From Tilletia caries (taxonomy: Eukaryota; Basidiomycota; Exobasidiomycetes; Tilletiales; Tilletiaceae), in the NCBI GenBank assembly GCA_032718865.1, contig JALUTQ010000020.1:186001-250000 (forward strand): a stretch of 64,000 nt of DNA, written 5' to 3'. Within the stretch, counting starts at the first letter, position 1. Each line of letters opens with the position of its first letter. Of the stretch, positions 41,308 through 51,700 are shown piece by piece. A program made the translations under genes and the position numbers. Below the pieces are notes generated by a model. That model worked only from the letters and a program-made list of their open reading frames with translations, had not been told where the DNA came from and ran no database searches.

Positions 41308-42368
41308 AGACTCCTGCCATCGTCAGCTTTCCCTTCCTATCACTCCGAGCTCAAGAGCCTCTGCGGTCAGAGTATGTCCAGCATCGTCCTTTCTTTCGCC
41401 AGCCTTTCCGGATCCGTGCGCCGACCCCCTTGCTCTTACTCTCGGAGTGGTCAACCCTTCCAAAGAGTTCGACGTGAAGCAACCGCAACCGGGGTCAAAC
41501 AGTTCCTTCCCTGCCCACCTCTCATTGGAGTCTCCTTTCCAATCCATATGTACAAATATCCCGCCGTGAGTTGTGTGAGCTGTCAGAGAGCCAGTTGTGA
41601 GCGTCTCCACGGCTGTGGCCTGTGCTTGTCAAAACGCCGAACTGGTGAGGATCACGTGGCAAGATGTGACATGGCTCGAAACGGCTGACTCCCAAAGTCC
41701 CAAGTCGCAACATCAGCGTGTCCTGACTCCTGGCGGAATCTGGACAGCGCCTCGCCCCGCTGCCAGCTGGCTTCCCATCAGGCCTCGGTGCCTCAGGGAA
41801 AGACACGAGGACATGTTACCTTTATGTGCTGACAGCTATCTGGACTCTGGAGGTTGCAGCCTCCGGCTGTGGGACGACCTGGCGAGCGAGAGGTCGGAGC
41901 CACTCACCCTCACTGGACGCAGCGCGCAGGGAATGAAAGGACGGAGTCACGCGAGTGGCCAGTTCCGGCCGCGGCGTCAAATGGATATCTACGAGTGAGG
42001 CGATGATGAGGACATGAGGTGTCTGTCCCGCCTGTGGCCGATGTGACCTGTCGAATGTCGATCCCTTCGTTTTTAAGTGGGTCTCGACTACTCTCATCTC
42101 ACTGCTGTTCCGACCAGATCTGCTTCAAGAATGTCTGACCTTCTGACTGCAGATCACCGTGTCACTCACTCCCCACAGTGAGAACTGAGAAGCGAGCATC
42201 TTTGTCAACCCTGTCGATCACTCGATCACTGCCAGCCGGCGATGGGCAGATCGCACGAAGTCCGAAGATACGGGTTGGGAGTTGGGACTTGGGAGTTGGA
42301 CTGTGTCGGCAGCGGGAGGAGCGAGCACAAGTTAGGTTCAATCAATTTTGGTGCCTTCAGCAATCAGT
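41308..42368. other. Intergenic region between UBC13 and the transposon
   Basis: About 1 kb with UBC13's 3' flank and no recognisable gene. It contains a short imperfect repeat of GTTGGGA-type units at about 42267-42300. Open frames here lack recognisable domains and codon structure and were not accepted. Confidence 0.4.
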
Positions 42369-42375
42369 AATCAGC
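42369..42375 (+). repeat. Left target-site duplication (AATCAGC)
   Basis: Seven bases AATCAGC directly abut the left inverted repeat and recur exactly at 52512-52518 beside the right one, as expected for a transposition footprint. A near copy (AATCAGT) sits just to the left at 42362, so chance extension of one or two bases is possible. Confidence 0.8.
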
Positions 42376-42392
42376 CTCAGTAAAAAAAAATC
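42376..42392 (+). repeat. Left terminal inverted repeat
   Basis: Reads CTCAGTAAAAAAAAATC inward. The reverse complement of 52494-52511 gives the same sequence with one more A. Beyond this both ends become GC-rich with similar but not identical short motifs. Confidence 0.8.
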
Positions 42393-43708
42393 CGCGGAAA
42401 AGCGTCGGTTCTGCAGAGGTAGAATGGCGGCGCCGATTCGCCGCTGAACTGCCCCCAAAATGCCGCCGAAAGGACCGTCTAGCTTCCGAGGTATACGTCG
42501 TGTTTTCCGTAGAGAGCCGCAACATTTTCCGCCGATTACACGCAAGAACCTGGCGGATTTTCGGCGGGGCAGCCTCGCCTCGTTGCCAGCACGCACAGGC
42601 CATTCAAATGATCAGCGATCGGTCAGTATTCACATATCGGATCTCGCTGGCGAAAGTCAGGGGAGGGAAACTGTGCTCACAGTTACTTATCACTAAGTAC
42701 CGCAACCAACAAGTAGGCGAAGTGAGAAGTGTGAGGATTGATTGAGAGGAAAGAAGAGGGAATTATGTACAAGAGAGAGGAAGTTATAGGGAGAGCTGCT
42801 GGGAGCGATGATCATGATCACGAGCCTGGGAGAAAGTGGCGAGGACAAAGGGAAGTGGAGGAGTGCGTAACAAAGGGAATGGAGTCTGAAGTGGAGTCTG
42901 AGAAAGGAAGATAAGATAGGGAATGCGAAGGCTATCGGGCCGATAGCACAGAAACCGAAAGCTATTCCATTCCCTTGGGACTTGCGAGAGGAGCCGAGGA
43001 GGGAGAACATAAGAAGCAAGTTCCTGGAGAGTTCAGACTGGAGATAGAGAGGGCGAGCGGCCAAGAGAAGGCACGGTGGGGCGCTGGCCGCTGGTCGACC
43101 ACAAAGAGTGCATGAAATGCAAAGGGAGACCGTGAAGGATGGCGATGTTGACTGTTGTCGGTAGGGAGTAGGGAAGTGATAATGTCCACATGAGATATTC
43201 AGATTCACGCAGCAAGATACAAGAGTGCAGGACGCCAGGAAGTAGAGTACTCACTCGGTGGACAGTGGATCGCGGATAGCTTCAGAATCGCGGATAGCTT
43301 CAGACCTGAAGTGACCGGCGAGCCATCCGCGTCGTGAGAGTAGGATGGCATAGGAAGGCGCGAGTACCGTTAGCATGTCCTTCTCATTCATAATCTTGCT
43401 CACTCAGACAAGCACCTCAACTTACAGCACACGGGTCACGGGAGAAAGAACACGACGGAGAGAGAGCCAGAGGGCGGAGGCCGGAGACTGCTCGCAGGAG
43501 AAACGCATGCTCAGTACCGATCAAAAACAAGAGTGAATAGTGCAGTGCGCAGCATGGAGAAAGGGTTCCAGGACCCGACTCACAGAAAGCGAGTGCATGT
43601 AGCGAGCAACAGCACCGGTCGGAAGCGCTGAGTGAGAGCATAAGGTCAAGAAAAGAACAGTCAGTCGAATGGTTCACGGTCCTTGATTGACTTGTCCATC
43701 ATTCTCAC
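42393..43708. other. Left subterminal and non-coding part of the transposon
   Basis: No convincing gene. The first ~200 bases contain repeated CCGCCGA/GGCGGA-like words (for example around 42426-42441, 42460-42471, 42528-42538 and 42555-42571), probable transposase-binding subterminal repeats. Further in is a perfect 18-bp tandem duplication at 43269-43304. The minus-strand frame at 42693-43208 reads as hydrophobic and Ser-rich but has no domain and is probably a 3' untranslated or spacer region. Confidence 0.45.
43269..43304 (+). repeat. 18-bp tandem duplication
   Basis: ATCGCGGATAGCTTCAGA occurs twice back to back (43269-43286 and 43287-43304) with no mismatch, inside the transposon's non-coding left part. 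Confidence 0.9.
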
Positions 43709-45953
43709 CTATGCCTGCGTGGAGTGATGGGTTGGCGGAGGAGAAAGTCTGTAAGGGTTGGTGTAGGGATTGGCGCCGTAGGGGTTGGTGCTGTTGGAGT
43801 TGGTGCCGTAGGAGGGGTTATCGTATCCCTGAGATTGTCCGCGCTCGTGACCTTGCCCGCGCTCGTGACCGTGCTGATAACCGTACGGGCGAGACCCTTG
43901 ACCTTGGCCTTGACGATAGTCGTAGTCCTGTTGACTGTTGACTGTCTGAAAAGCGTTGGCCGGTGTATTCGACAGGACGACGTGGCATCTGAACGAGGAG
44001 AGGAATCAGGACAGGACAGAAACAAGGAAAGGACAGCAACGTCAGCATGCAAACCAGGTTCTCTCTCGAGTCTCGACCAGATCAAAGCATTGGCACGTCA
44101 CCTTCATGGGCTCGAAAAGAGGTCGTAGAGGGGGAAGCCGGGTGTGGGAAGGTCCGGAGGAGGCTGGGGAAGGGGTTGCTGTACGAGGCAAAGGGAAACG
44201 CGGGAGGGAGCTGTACGGCGCGGAGGAAAACTGTACCCCGTCCAAGTTGGGCGTCAGGCCAGAGCTGGATAGGCCAGTATTGTCGGCATCCGCCGAGAGA
44301 GGAGTTGTGGAGGAGGGGTTGCCGTCGCCGTCAGCCAGGAGCTCGTTGTGTATAGATTCGACTTCCGCAACCTTGTTTTTGCGTTGACGCTGCTTGGAGA
44401 CGGGCTTGGGGACGGGGCGTGGGCGAGGTCGAGATTCAGCGGGTTTTTCGGCGGTGGTGCTAGTGGTGGTCGGTTCGACGACGGCTGGAGCTGATGGAGA
44501 AGTTAATGTGGAGGAGAGGAGAAAAGTCGAAGACCGTGAGAAATATCTGTGATAGTTGAAACTCATAAGCTCGCTCGTTGACATACATCTCTGGCTCTTC
44601 GATTTCGCTCCCGACGTTGCCGCCATTTTCCCTTTGCCCTTTGGATCCGAACTTGCTGGTGCTTCTCCGTCTGGCGACTGATCGGCCTCGTTTCTGTTGC
44701 TTGTGGACACCTCCTGAGTCAAGATGCCTTCTTGGAGTTCTCTCTTTACCTTTAACTTCTGTTTCTCGACGAGCTTGTTCCGGCGCGTGTCCTTCTCAGA
44801 CAGACTTTTAAGGCGTCGACTGATCAATTGAAGGGCTTTCCAGTGATCGGCGCAGAGTTGCAATTCGGGAATGGCGACCTCGAGCTTGTCGACGAGTCGA
44901 TCGAAGACAGTCCGGTAGTTGTCGCGGAAGTACTGAATGCCTCGAGTCTTGATCATGCCGTCCTCCTCTTCTCGCTTGTCCGGCAGCGTCTCGATCACCA
45001 CGCAGACCTCCCGAAGCGTCTTGCGGATCTGATTTTGTCGGATCGTGCTCGCGTCCTTTCCGTCCGCCGTTCGGGTACAGAGCTCTGGGGGGATCACTGT
45101 GGAAGGGTGTAGATCGTCGACCGTCTTGCCCGCCTTTTTGGGCGATGTACTTCCGGGCCTCGTCGATCGTAAACATAACGTCGGGACTGACGTCAATCTT
45201 CGCCTTTGTCGAGTATTCTGCAGCGGAGCTGGCGACGATGAGTTGTGAAGGCGCCATCACCGACGCGTAGAGAGAGTCGGAGGAGGAGGAGGTCGTAGAT
45301 GGGCCGTTACAGGAGCCGTTACAGGAGCAGGCGGCCCTGACCGACATATGATCGGCTATCTGTGTCATCGTCGCAGAGATTTGAGCAACGTCGGCGCGGA
45401 GCTGAGCTATTTCCGCCTCCAGCTGCCACTTCGCCCGTTTAGTCGATGACTGGTGCTTCGTAGGCAGTTTCCCCAGCGGAGCGTTTATGCTGCTGCTGCC
45501 GCTACTTTTGCTCTTCCTGTTGGATGCGAGTGTGGCCTTAGTATGGCCAAGGAGGCGGGGGTCGATGTTTGGGTCGTCCTCGTCCTCGTCCTCCTCTGAC
45601 TCTTCTTCCATGGAGTCGTCGTCGTCGTTCGACAGCAAAGTGACCGACTCGTCGATGTCGTCTTCGTCGACATCGTCTGATTCGACAGTGGGTGGGGTGG
45701 CCGCCCGTGCGCCTTTGACGAAAGCCTTACACTTGCTGAGCGCCGACTTCTCCTTGATGAGCTTCTTCGGCAAGTTCCTGGATGACGATAGAACGGTAGT
45801 CGGTCAGAGATCAATGCCTAGCTCCATGTATGCGAAAGACAGCAGCACTCACAAGCTGATTGCGCGCTGAGGGACGGCAGAACTGCGAGACGCGCGCGTT
45901 GAGGCCGCCAGAGTCGTTGAGTTGCTGGACTGGGAACGCGAATCGATGGACAT
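43709..45953 (-). pseudogene. Transposon cargo: acidic coiled-coil protein, one frameshift
   Basis: Exon 1 (45953-45853, starting MSIDSRSQSSNS) splices in phase to exon 2 from 45777. The product has an acidic stretch (SDDVDEDDIDESVTLLSND), a coiled coil (QLEAEIAQLRADVAQISATM), a Cys patch (CSCNGSC) and a conserved-looking helical region (RKTLREVCVVIETLPDKREE, LQLISRRLKSLSEKDT). Near 45147 a run of five A puts the two halves in different frames; one fewer A would join them. A good-looking intron follows the codons for EPMK (near 44105). The final exon has three open frames. The one ending at 43709 is Gln/Gly/Tyr/Asn-rich, another is Arg/Ser-rich, so the C-terminus is uncertain. No family recognised; it may help transposition or regulate the element. 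Confidence 0.45.
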
Positions 45954-46244
45954 CTGTGATGTGGAACGAGAGAACGTGGAACGAGAGAATGGATAATGGA
46001 TGGATGGATTGTGGTGTAGATGATGGACGATGAAAACGATGACGGGTGATAGAGGGAAAAGGGTACGGATCGAGCGTGGTGGTGGTGGCGGTAAGATGAA
46101 AGAATGGCGGTCGAAAGAAGAGCGCGTTATAAGTACAAGTTTGACGCGTCGATCGATGCGTCGAACTGAGTCGACACCAACATCAACACCAACACAACCA
46201 CGTCCTTGACGCGCTTCACACTCTAGACATCACTGCAGCCTGCC
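45954..46244. promoter_or_regulatory. Divergent spacer between two transposon genes
   Basis: 291 bp separating the starts of the minus-strand coiled-coil gene and the plus-strand zinc-finger gene. It contains ACGCGT at 46145 within TTTGACGCGTCGA, and short ATGGATGGATGG and CAACACCAACA runs. It presumably carries both promoters. Confidence 0.4.
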
Positions 46245-46935
46245 ATGGGCAAACGGACGAACACATTCCGACAGCGCGTCGTGCAACATGGGCCAGGGCC
46301 GCTAAACGGAACGTTCAGCTCCACGCAAGGTGGCCGAACCTACTACTGCTTCACCGAGAACGACCCAGCCATCGTCTTGTCCCAACGAGGCACCGTGTTA
46401 GAGCTGTCCGAAGATGAGGATGACTCCGATGAGGACTTCGGCCTGGCTCATCCAGCACGCACGACAACCACGGCCCACAGAGGCTCCAGCACCGTCCCTC
46501 GCGCCCACAGTGGCCCCGTCCATCGCGCCTGCGATGGCTCCAGCTCAAACAGTGGCTCCGGCTCTAGCTTCGACCCCTGCCCATCCCCCGCTGCCGTCCG
46601 TCGTTGCGCCCACAGTGGCTCCGGCTCCAGCTTGGGCCGCCGCTCATCTCCAGCTTCGCGATGCCCGCAGCCCAGCAGCTCGGCGTGCTATCAGTGGGAC
46701 ACCGACGGGACACATGGCCTCTTGGTGGCTGGAGGATGTCGTTTGTTTCGACCCGTCCAAACCTCCCAGCATGCTCAAGAAAACTAGGGGTTCCTCGACA
46801 GCATACTTTGACCCAAACGGCAACCAAGTGAAGGAGCGCTGGCGTTGTCTCCGATGCGACTCGGTCCGTACCGTCGATCCCAAACACACGGGCGTGATGT
46901 CTCATCACACCAGACGCCTCTGCAAATCGACTTAG
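46245..46935 (+). pseudogene. Transposon cargo: small zinc-finger protein, apparently frameshifted
   Basis: The ATG at 46245 opens a frame (MGKRTNTFRQRVVQHGPG ... GGRTYYCFTENDP ... acidic DEDDSDEDFG). After about 46450 the sensible frame is +1: an Ala/Pro repeat stretch (APTVAPSIAPAMAPAQ), then VVCFDPSKPP, AYFDPNGNQVKERWRC and LRCDSVRTVDP, ending in MSHHTRRLC. The arrangement W-x-C-x2-C ... H-H-x3-L-C looks like a BED-type or CCHC-like DNA-binding finger, common beside transposases. I found no GT-AG intron of the right length to join the two parts, so either the gene is broken by a 1-2 base indel or an intron was missed. Confidence 0.45.
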
Positions 46936-47218
46936 CTCCTCCTTCTTCTTTCTCTTTCTCGTGCTTGACTTCCATAACCCTTTCGTTCTCAATGGAAACG
47001 ATGCCATCGTTCGTTCATGATCATCATCCTGTTGTGTGTTCTTCAAGACAACATAGTACAGACTTGAAGTAAAGCATAAGAACATGGCCGAGTAGACGAG
47101 AACCGGGGAAGGGTATGGACAAGCTGGGCTTTGATCGAGAGGAAAGGAAGCTGCTTTCGTCCTTGTGCTCGTGTTCGTGATCTTGGTCTTGCGCTCGTTC
47201 CTGCCCTAAGTCTTGCCC
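46936..47218. other. Spacer between convergent transposon cargo genes
   Basis: 283 bp between two facing genes. No coding signal. Contains a CT-rich stretch directly after the zinc-finger stop codon. Confidence 0.4.
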
Positions 47219-48205
47219 TTAGTAAGCCTTGCCCTTAGCCAAATGCGCCAGCTTCCTCTTGAGTGAAGGATTCTTGAGGGGGATGGCCTTGTAGTGAGTC
47301 TTGCCCTTATCCAGACGCGCCAGCTTCCTCTTGAGTGAAGGATTCTTGAGGGGGAGGGGCTTGTCCTCGAGGAGAGGCGCGATCGGAACCTTGAGCTCGA
47401 GGGGGAGGGGCTTGTCCTTGATGAGAGCCGATACCGGCTTGTCATCGTCCGAATCCGAGTCCGAGTCGTAGAGGGCGGTGCGCTTGCGTTTCTGACGAGG
47501 CGGACGCCAAGTGCCCCGAGGATCCTTGTTGGCGCGACGCAGCTCTTCGTCGCCGTCGATGCTGGATTCGCTGCTTCCGTTCGACGAGGATGCCTCCTCA
47601 TCTTCGTCCTCACTCGAGCCCTCCGAAATCTCCTCACTGTCTCCTATCTCGAAGCCGCGATCTGAATCGTGCAGGGATCCATCCTCGGACAATTCCGAGT
47701 CCGAACAGTCATCGCCAGGGACCGAACTTAGATCGGATGAGTCGTCGTCCGAAGGGCGAGCGTTGTCCTCCTCGGCCTCATCATGGCGAAAAGAATCGTT
47801 GTCCTCCTCGGCCTCATCATGGCGAACAGAATCGTCGACGCTATCGTCCTTGTCCTCTCCGTCCTCATTCGAGGTACGGACGGGAGCCGCGCCGAGATCC
47901 TCGTCCGAAAAACGGGGAAGTCGGAAAACGGCAGCGATGGGTGAAGCTCGGTCAGGTGAAGAGCTGCGAGGACTACCAGGGGGGGTGGATGGTAGCAGGT
48001 TCGATAGCAGGTGGCAGTCGACATTGACTCGTCTGGCCAAAGGCGAAGGCGGAGGCGGAGACTCTTGATTGGCAGCTGGGGAGGCTGGGGGAGAAGAAGA
48101 CAGGGCGAGCCAAGCGGCGGGATCCTGAGACGGTTGCTGGGCGGACGAAGCGGTCTTCTGACGTGGTGAAGAAGAGAAAAGAATGATAGGATGAGTCGCC
48201 GACAT
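47219..48205 (-). CDS. Transposon cargo: acidic low-complexity protein with internal repeats
   Basis: Intact single-exon frame of 328 residues with no recognised domain. The N-terminal third is Ser/Pro-rich, the middle strongly acidic, and the C-terminus basic. Two internal duplications are visible. A 36-bp tandem copy encodes RHDEAEEDNDSF-like units (DNA about 47765-47832). A longer C-terminal one encodes PLKNPSLKRKLA twice, with 38 identical bases at about 47247-47284 and 47325-47362. The charge pattern suggests a nucleic-acid or histone-interacting disordered protein, but that is a guess. It is the only undamaged gene in the element. The upstream region has the 11-bp-phased TACCC array. 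Confidence 0.55.
   Translation of the reverse strand: MSATHPIILFSSSPRQKTASSAQQPSQDPAAWLALSSSPPASPAANQESPPPPSPLARRVNVDCHLLSNLLPSTPPGSPRSSSPDRASPIAAVFRLPRFSDEDLGAAPVRTSNEDGEDKDDSVDDSVRHDEAEEDNDSFRHDEAEEDNARPSDDDSSDLSSVPGDDCSDSELSEDGSLHDSDRGFEIGDSEEISEGSSEDEDEEASSSNGSSESSIDGDEELRRANKDPRGTWRPPRQKRKRTALYDSDSDSDDDKPVSALIKDKPLPLELKVPIAPLLEDKPLPLKNPSLKRKLARLDKGKTHYKAIPLKNPSLKRKLAHLAKGKAY
47222..47362 (-). repeat. Direct repeat inside the acidic cargo gene
   Basis: Two ~60-bp copies about 78 bp apart. The core CGCCAGCTTCCTCTTGAGTG and the following 18 bases are identical. They encode the repeated NPSLKRKLA blocks at the C-terminus. Confidence 0.8.
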
Positions 48206-48704
48206 GCTGGGGCCAGCGACAGGCGGGATGGGGAGGGGGGAACGAGAGGAGAGTCCACGAAGAGGAGAATTAGGAGGAAAGGGGGAGATCCATGTACAGA
48301 ACTCACCTGCTTATATACACAGGCCTGACACACGGCTGGGCGATGACCCTAAAGGAAGAAGACAGGTGCATTCGTTAGAACCTAAGCTATTACCCGTGCA
48401 GTACCCGTGTAGTACCTCACGATCTCAAGCGAATCTCACCTGGGATAAGTCAAAACTTTGGTCCATTGGACATTACCCGTGGACTACCCGTCCATTACCC
48501 GGCCATTACCCACTCTCCCCGGCTCGTCGCTCGTCGGCTCGTCGAACCTTGGAAGTTCGATATCTGAAGATGGCGAAGAGAGAGTTCACTTCGGCGGTCA
48601 GCGTGCATGTGCAAGTGTAGGTGGAGAGTGGCGAGACCCTGTATTCGCGTACTTACTCACTATTCACCGCTCACCGCTCACCTCCTGTAGCCATGCCGGC
48701 GTAA
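48206..48704. promoter_or_regulatory. Spacer with 11-bp-phased TACCC box array
   Basis: Between the acidic cargo gene and the transposase 3' end. TACCC occurs at 48391 and 48402 (then a TACCTC at 48413), and at 48474, 48485, 48496 and 48507. Spacing within each cluster is exactly 11 bp, so the boxes fall on one face of the helix. The unit is roughly NNATTACCCGT. It may bind an element-encoded protein or act as a promoter module; the function is inferred. Confidence 0.65.
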
Positions 48705-51700
48705 TCAAAGGTCCTGCGCTACTCGCTGTCGCGCTCTGATGTGATACCGACACCACCACTCCGAAAAGCCCGCCATACCATTCTTGCGAGGGAACAGGTA
48801 GATCCGGCTGTTGGACATTTCGAAGGCGCCCATGACATCGATAATCCGCGTGGCATCGATCGTCTCCAGGTCCGACGCCCACCTCCCGCAGACCCAATGA
48901 TTGGTAACGGCATGTGGTGTTTCGGAAAGCATCAATGGTCGTCCGACAGCGAGCAGCGAATCGTCCTCGAGCCGGAGAGCGAAGGCAACCACGTCGAAGA
49001 AGCCAATATCGTCCAACCCATCGTCGGCATCCTTGATCCATGCGACTCGTGAGGCCCGACGTGTCGACCGATCCGTTGACCCACTCTCCGCCCGCACTCG
49101 TATAGTTTCACCGGACCGCGTGAACCGAATAGATGCTTGCAAGTACGACCCATTCTCCAGATCGTAACCTTGAGGAAGGAGTATAGCCTTGAGGTCCTCG
49201 AGGGAGATCCCTCGAAGATCGTTGAGCTTCATCGGTTCAGCCACTGAAATGCCCACCTGGTCTTGCTCATGTGCCTGATCTTCATCCTGAGGGGCCCATC
49301 TCCGAAGTGATTGATCGTCCAGCAGCATCTCAAGAGCGTGGAACTGCTCAGCGAGCTGAGCTCGAGTTGCCACCGTAGCGAAGGGTTCCTTATGGCCTCG
49401 AAGTTCCTTCTTGATGGTACCGATAGTTCGCTCGCAGGCTGCCTGGGAAGATGATCGAAGCGAACCAGTTGTTGCGATGAGGCGACCAATGTGAAGGAGA
49501 AGATGTATGGAGAGCCTGCGGAAGGGAAGAGAAGATAGATTGTGATTCGATATCAGCTTTGAAGAAACTTGGGTGAAGGCGAGGACGAGGGGAAAGGGAC
49601 TGACCGGCAACGGGAGAGGAGTGAAGGCCTTCCTCGTACGAATAGTTCCTCCCACGACAGGCAGAAACGCTTGAGGCTGGTTTTGACGAGCTTGATGTCA
49701 TCGAACGTGCAACCCCCACTTTGAACTGAGAAGCTGATGCCATCCAGCAACGAAAGGAACATGTCTATGACACGTACTGGAGCATCGATGGAGTGGAGGT
49801 AGGGGCCCATGTACTGGTGTAATACCGCAATCCATTCGAACATCTTGAAGCGGGTGTTGTGATACTTGTGCGGATTACGGGCAGGGGTTCCGAACGCGCC
49901 AGGCAAATTGGCTGCGGCACCGGCCACCATCCGACCAAACCGAATGCTCTCATCGTCCGAAAGCGAAAAAGGATCACCGGGAGCCATGGAGCGCACTACC
50001 TTCCAGAGTAGGGCGAGGGTGTTGAAGCTGTAGAGGTGATACACATCGAGGGGAAAGAATTCGGGATGGAGGAAGCCGGGAGAGTATGCGAGTAGGGGGA
50101 GAGCTGCGACTCCAGTCTGCTTGGCTGTGGCAGCTAAGTCAGCCTTAGTGGAGCACATATTGATCTCGGCAACGTGATCCTCGTATATGGCATGCGTTCG
50201 AAGGGGCAGGGCGACAGGATCGTATGCGGATGGACGAGTTCGGTTGTTAGGCAGAGTGCGCAACGATGTAGGCGTTTTGAGAGGGAAGTAGGGAGTCTTG
50301 CCGGCCTTTTGGCTGAGATCCGGTGCCGTAGTACTAGTACTCCCGCTGCCAGTCGGTTCACGGTTGCTGCCTTCCACCAGACCCCTGTCGATCGCCGCCG
50401 GTAGCCGTAGATCCATTCCCGTTGCTGGCCTGCTGCTGTCCGCCGTCCTCCGGTCCGCCGCCGGCATGACCATAGCAACCCTCCATCAAGCAGAGGCCAG
50501 AGCCGGCATCCGCGTCGTCCTTGCGTTCCGGTCATCTTATTGAGCTTGGAGCTGCCGGGTTGATCGGCGTAGAGTCCGATGAGCACCGCCCGAAGCACGA
50601 ACCACTTCTCGGTAAAGCCGTCCCAAACCCATGCGCCGACGCTGAGCTGGGCCATCTCCTGCAAGATAGGTTGGAAAAACGATTCGATGTCGCCGGGGGC
50701 GTTGGGACCAGGAATGATGGCGAGTACGAACTGGTGTGCGCGCTGGAATCGAACCTCAGGCGGAGTGTTGAGGCAAGCGGCAGTTATAATCCACACGGAA
50801 CTGTCCTTGTTGGCGGTGAGCTGGGCGCCGTCGGTGGCGATGGCCAAGGCAATGTCGCGAGGCTCTTCGAGCACTCCTTTCGCCGCCAGGGTCAAGTTGT
50901 TGAGGCCATCGACTGTATCCTTGAAAACGAAAGCGTCCCAGGCTTGGGTGTCGCGCGCCTTCTGTAGATCTTGTAGCCGTTCATGCCGGTATCGCAGCAG
51001 TTGGCTCATGGTCGGGTTGTGGAACATCGCCTTCAGTCTGTCCAGCACGGGTAGGGTCCAATACAGACGCCGAGACCTACCCTTCTCATCCAAACGAGAC
51101 TCTCCGCAGACGAACGTCCTCTTCTTGCCCTTCTCGTCCTTCTCCGTGCGCTGCCATGGGCAATGCGTGAGGTCGGAGTACTTGCCGACGTATGCGATGC
51201 AGGAATGTTTGCACATGTCGACATGCTTGGGCAGGAGTGCAGTGAATGATGCGACGAGCTTCTTGACGAGGTATAGTGAAAAAACCTCGTGGCCTTCTTC
51301 TCGAAGTGTTTTGGCATGTTCCTCGTACGCCTCTGTTGTTCCGAAGGTTCGAAGCCAACGCCGGTAGTGCTTGAGGGAAAGCTTCTCGACCGCAGTGAGG
51401 TTGCGCCGCCTGCCGCCGTGACCGGTCGGTTTGTCCCCTAATATGTAGTCACCGATGAGTTCGGCCAGGAGCTCGGAACCGACCTCGTCGAGGAACTCCG
51501 ATCCATCTCCGTCGTCTGGTGGGCTGCGGTCCCGGTTGTGTCGAGATTCGAGTGGGTCGTCCGTGTCGGTACCTTCTTCATCGCTGCTCGAGAACTCCTC
51601 CTCGTCGGATCGAATCATCCCCTCCTCCATGCCTAATCCCATGTCCGCACTGCACGTGCTCTCGCTAGATGTGCTGCTGCGACTGCTGCTGAAGCTCCGA

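Noticed and set aside
42693..43208. 171-codon hydrophobic minus-strand frame in the transposon
   Set aside because: CT-rich sequence gives Leu/Ser/Phe runs that mimic membrane segments; no consistent start, no domain, and a tandem repeat nearby suggests non-coding DNA.
48391..48512. Telomere-like or interstitial telomeric repeat
   Set aside because: The GGGTA words are 11 bp apart with variable spacers and do not form TTAGGG-type arrays.
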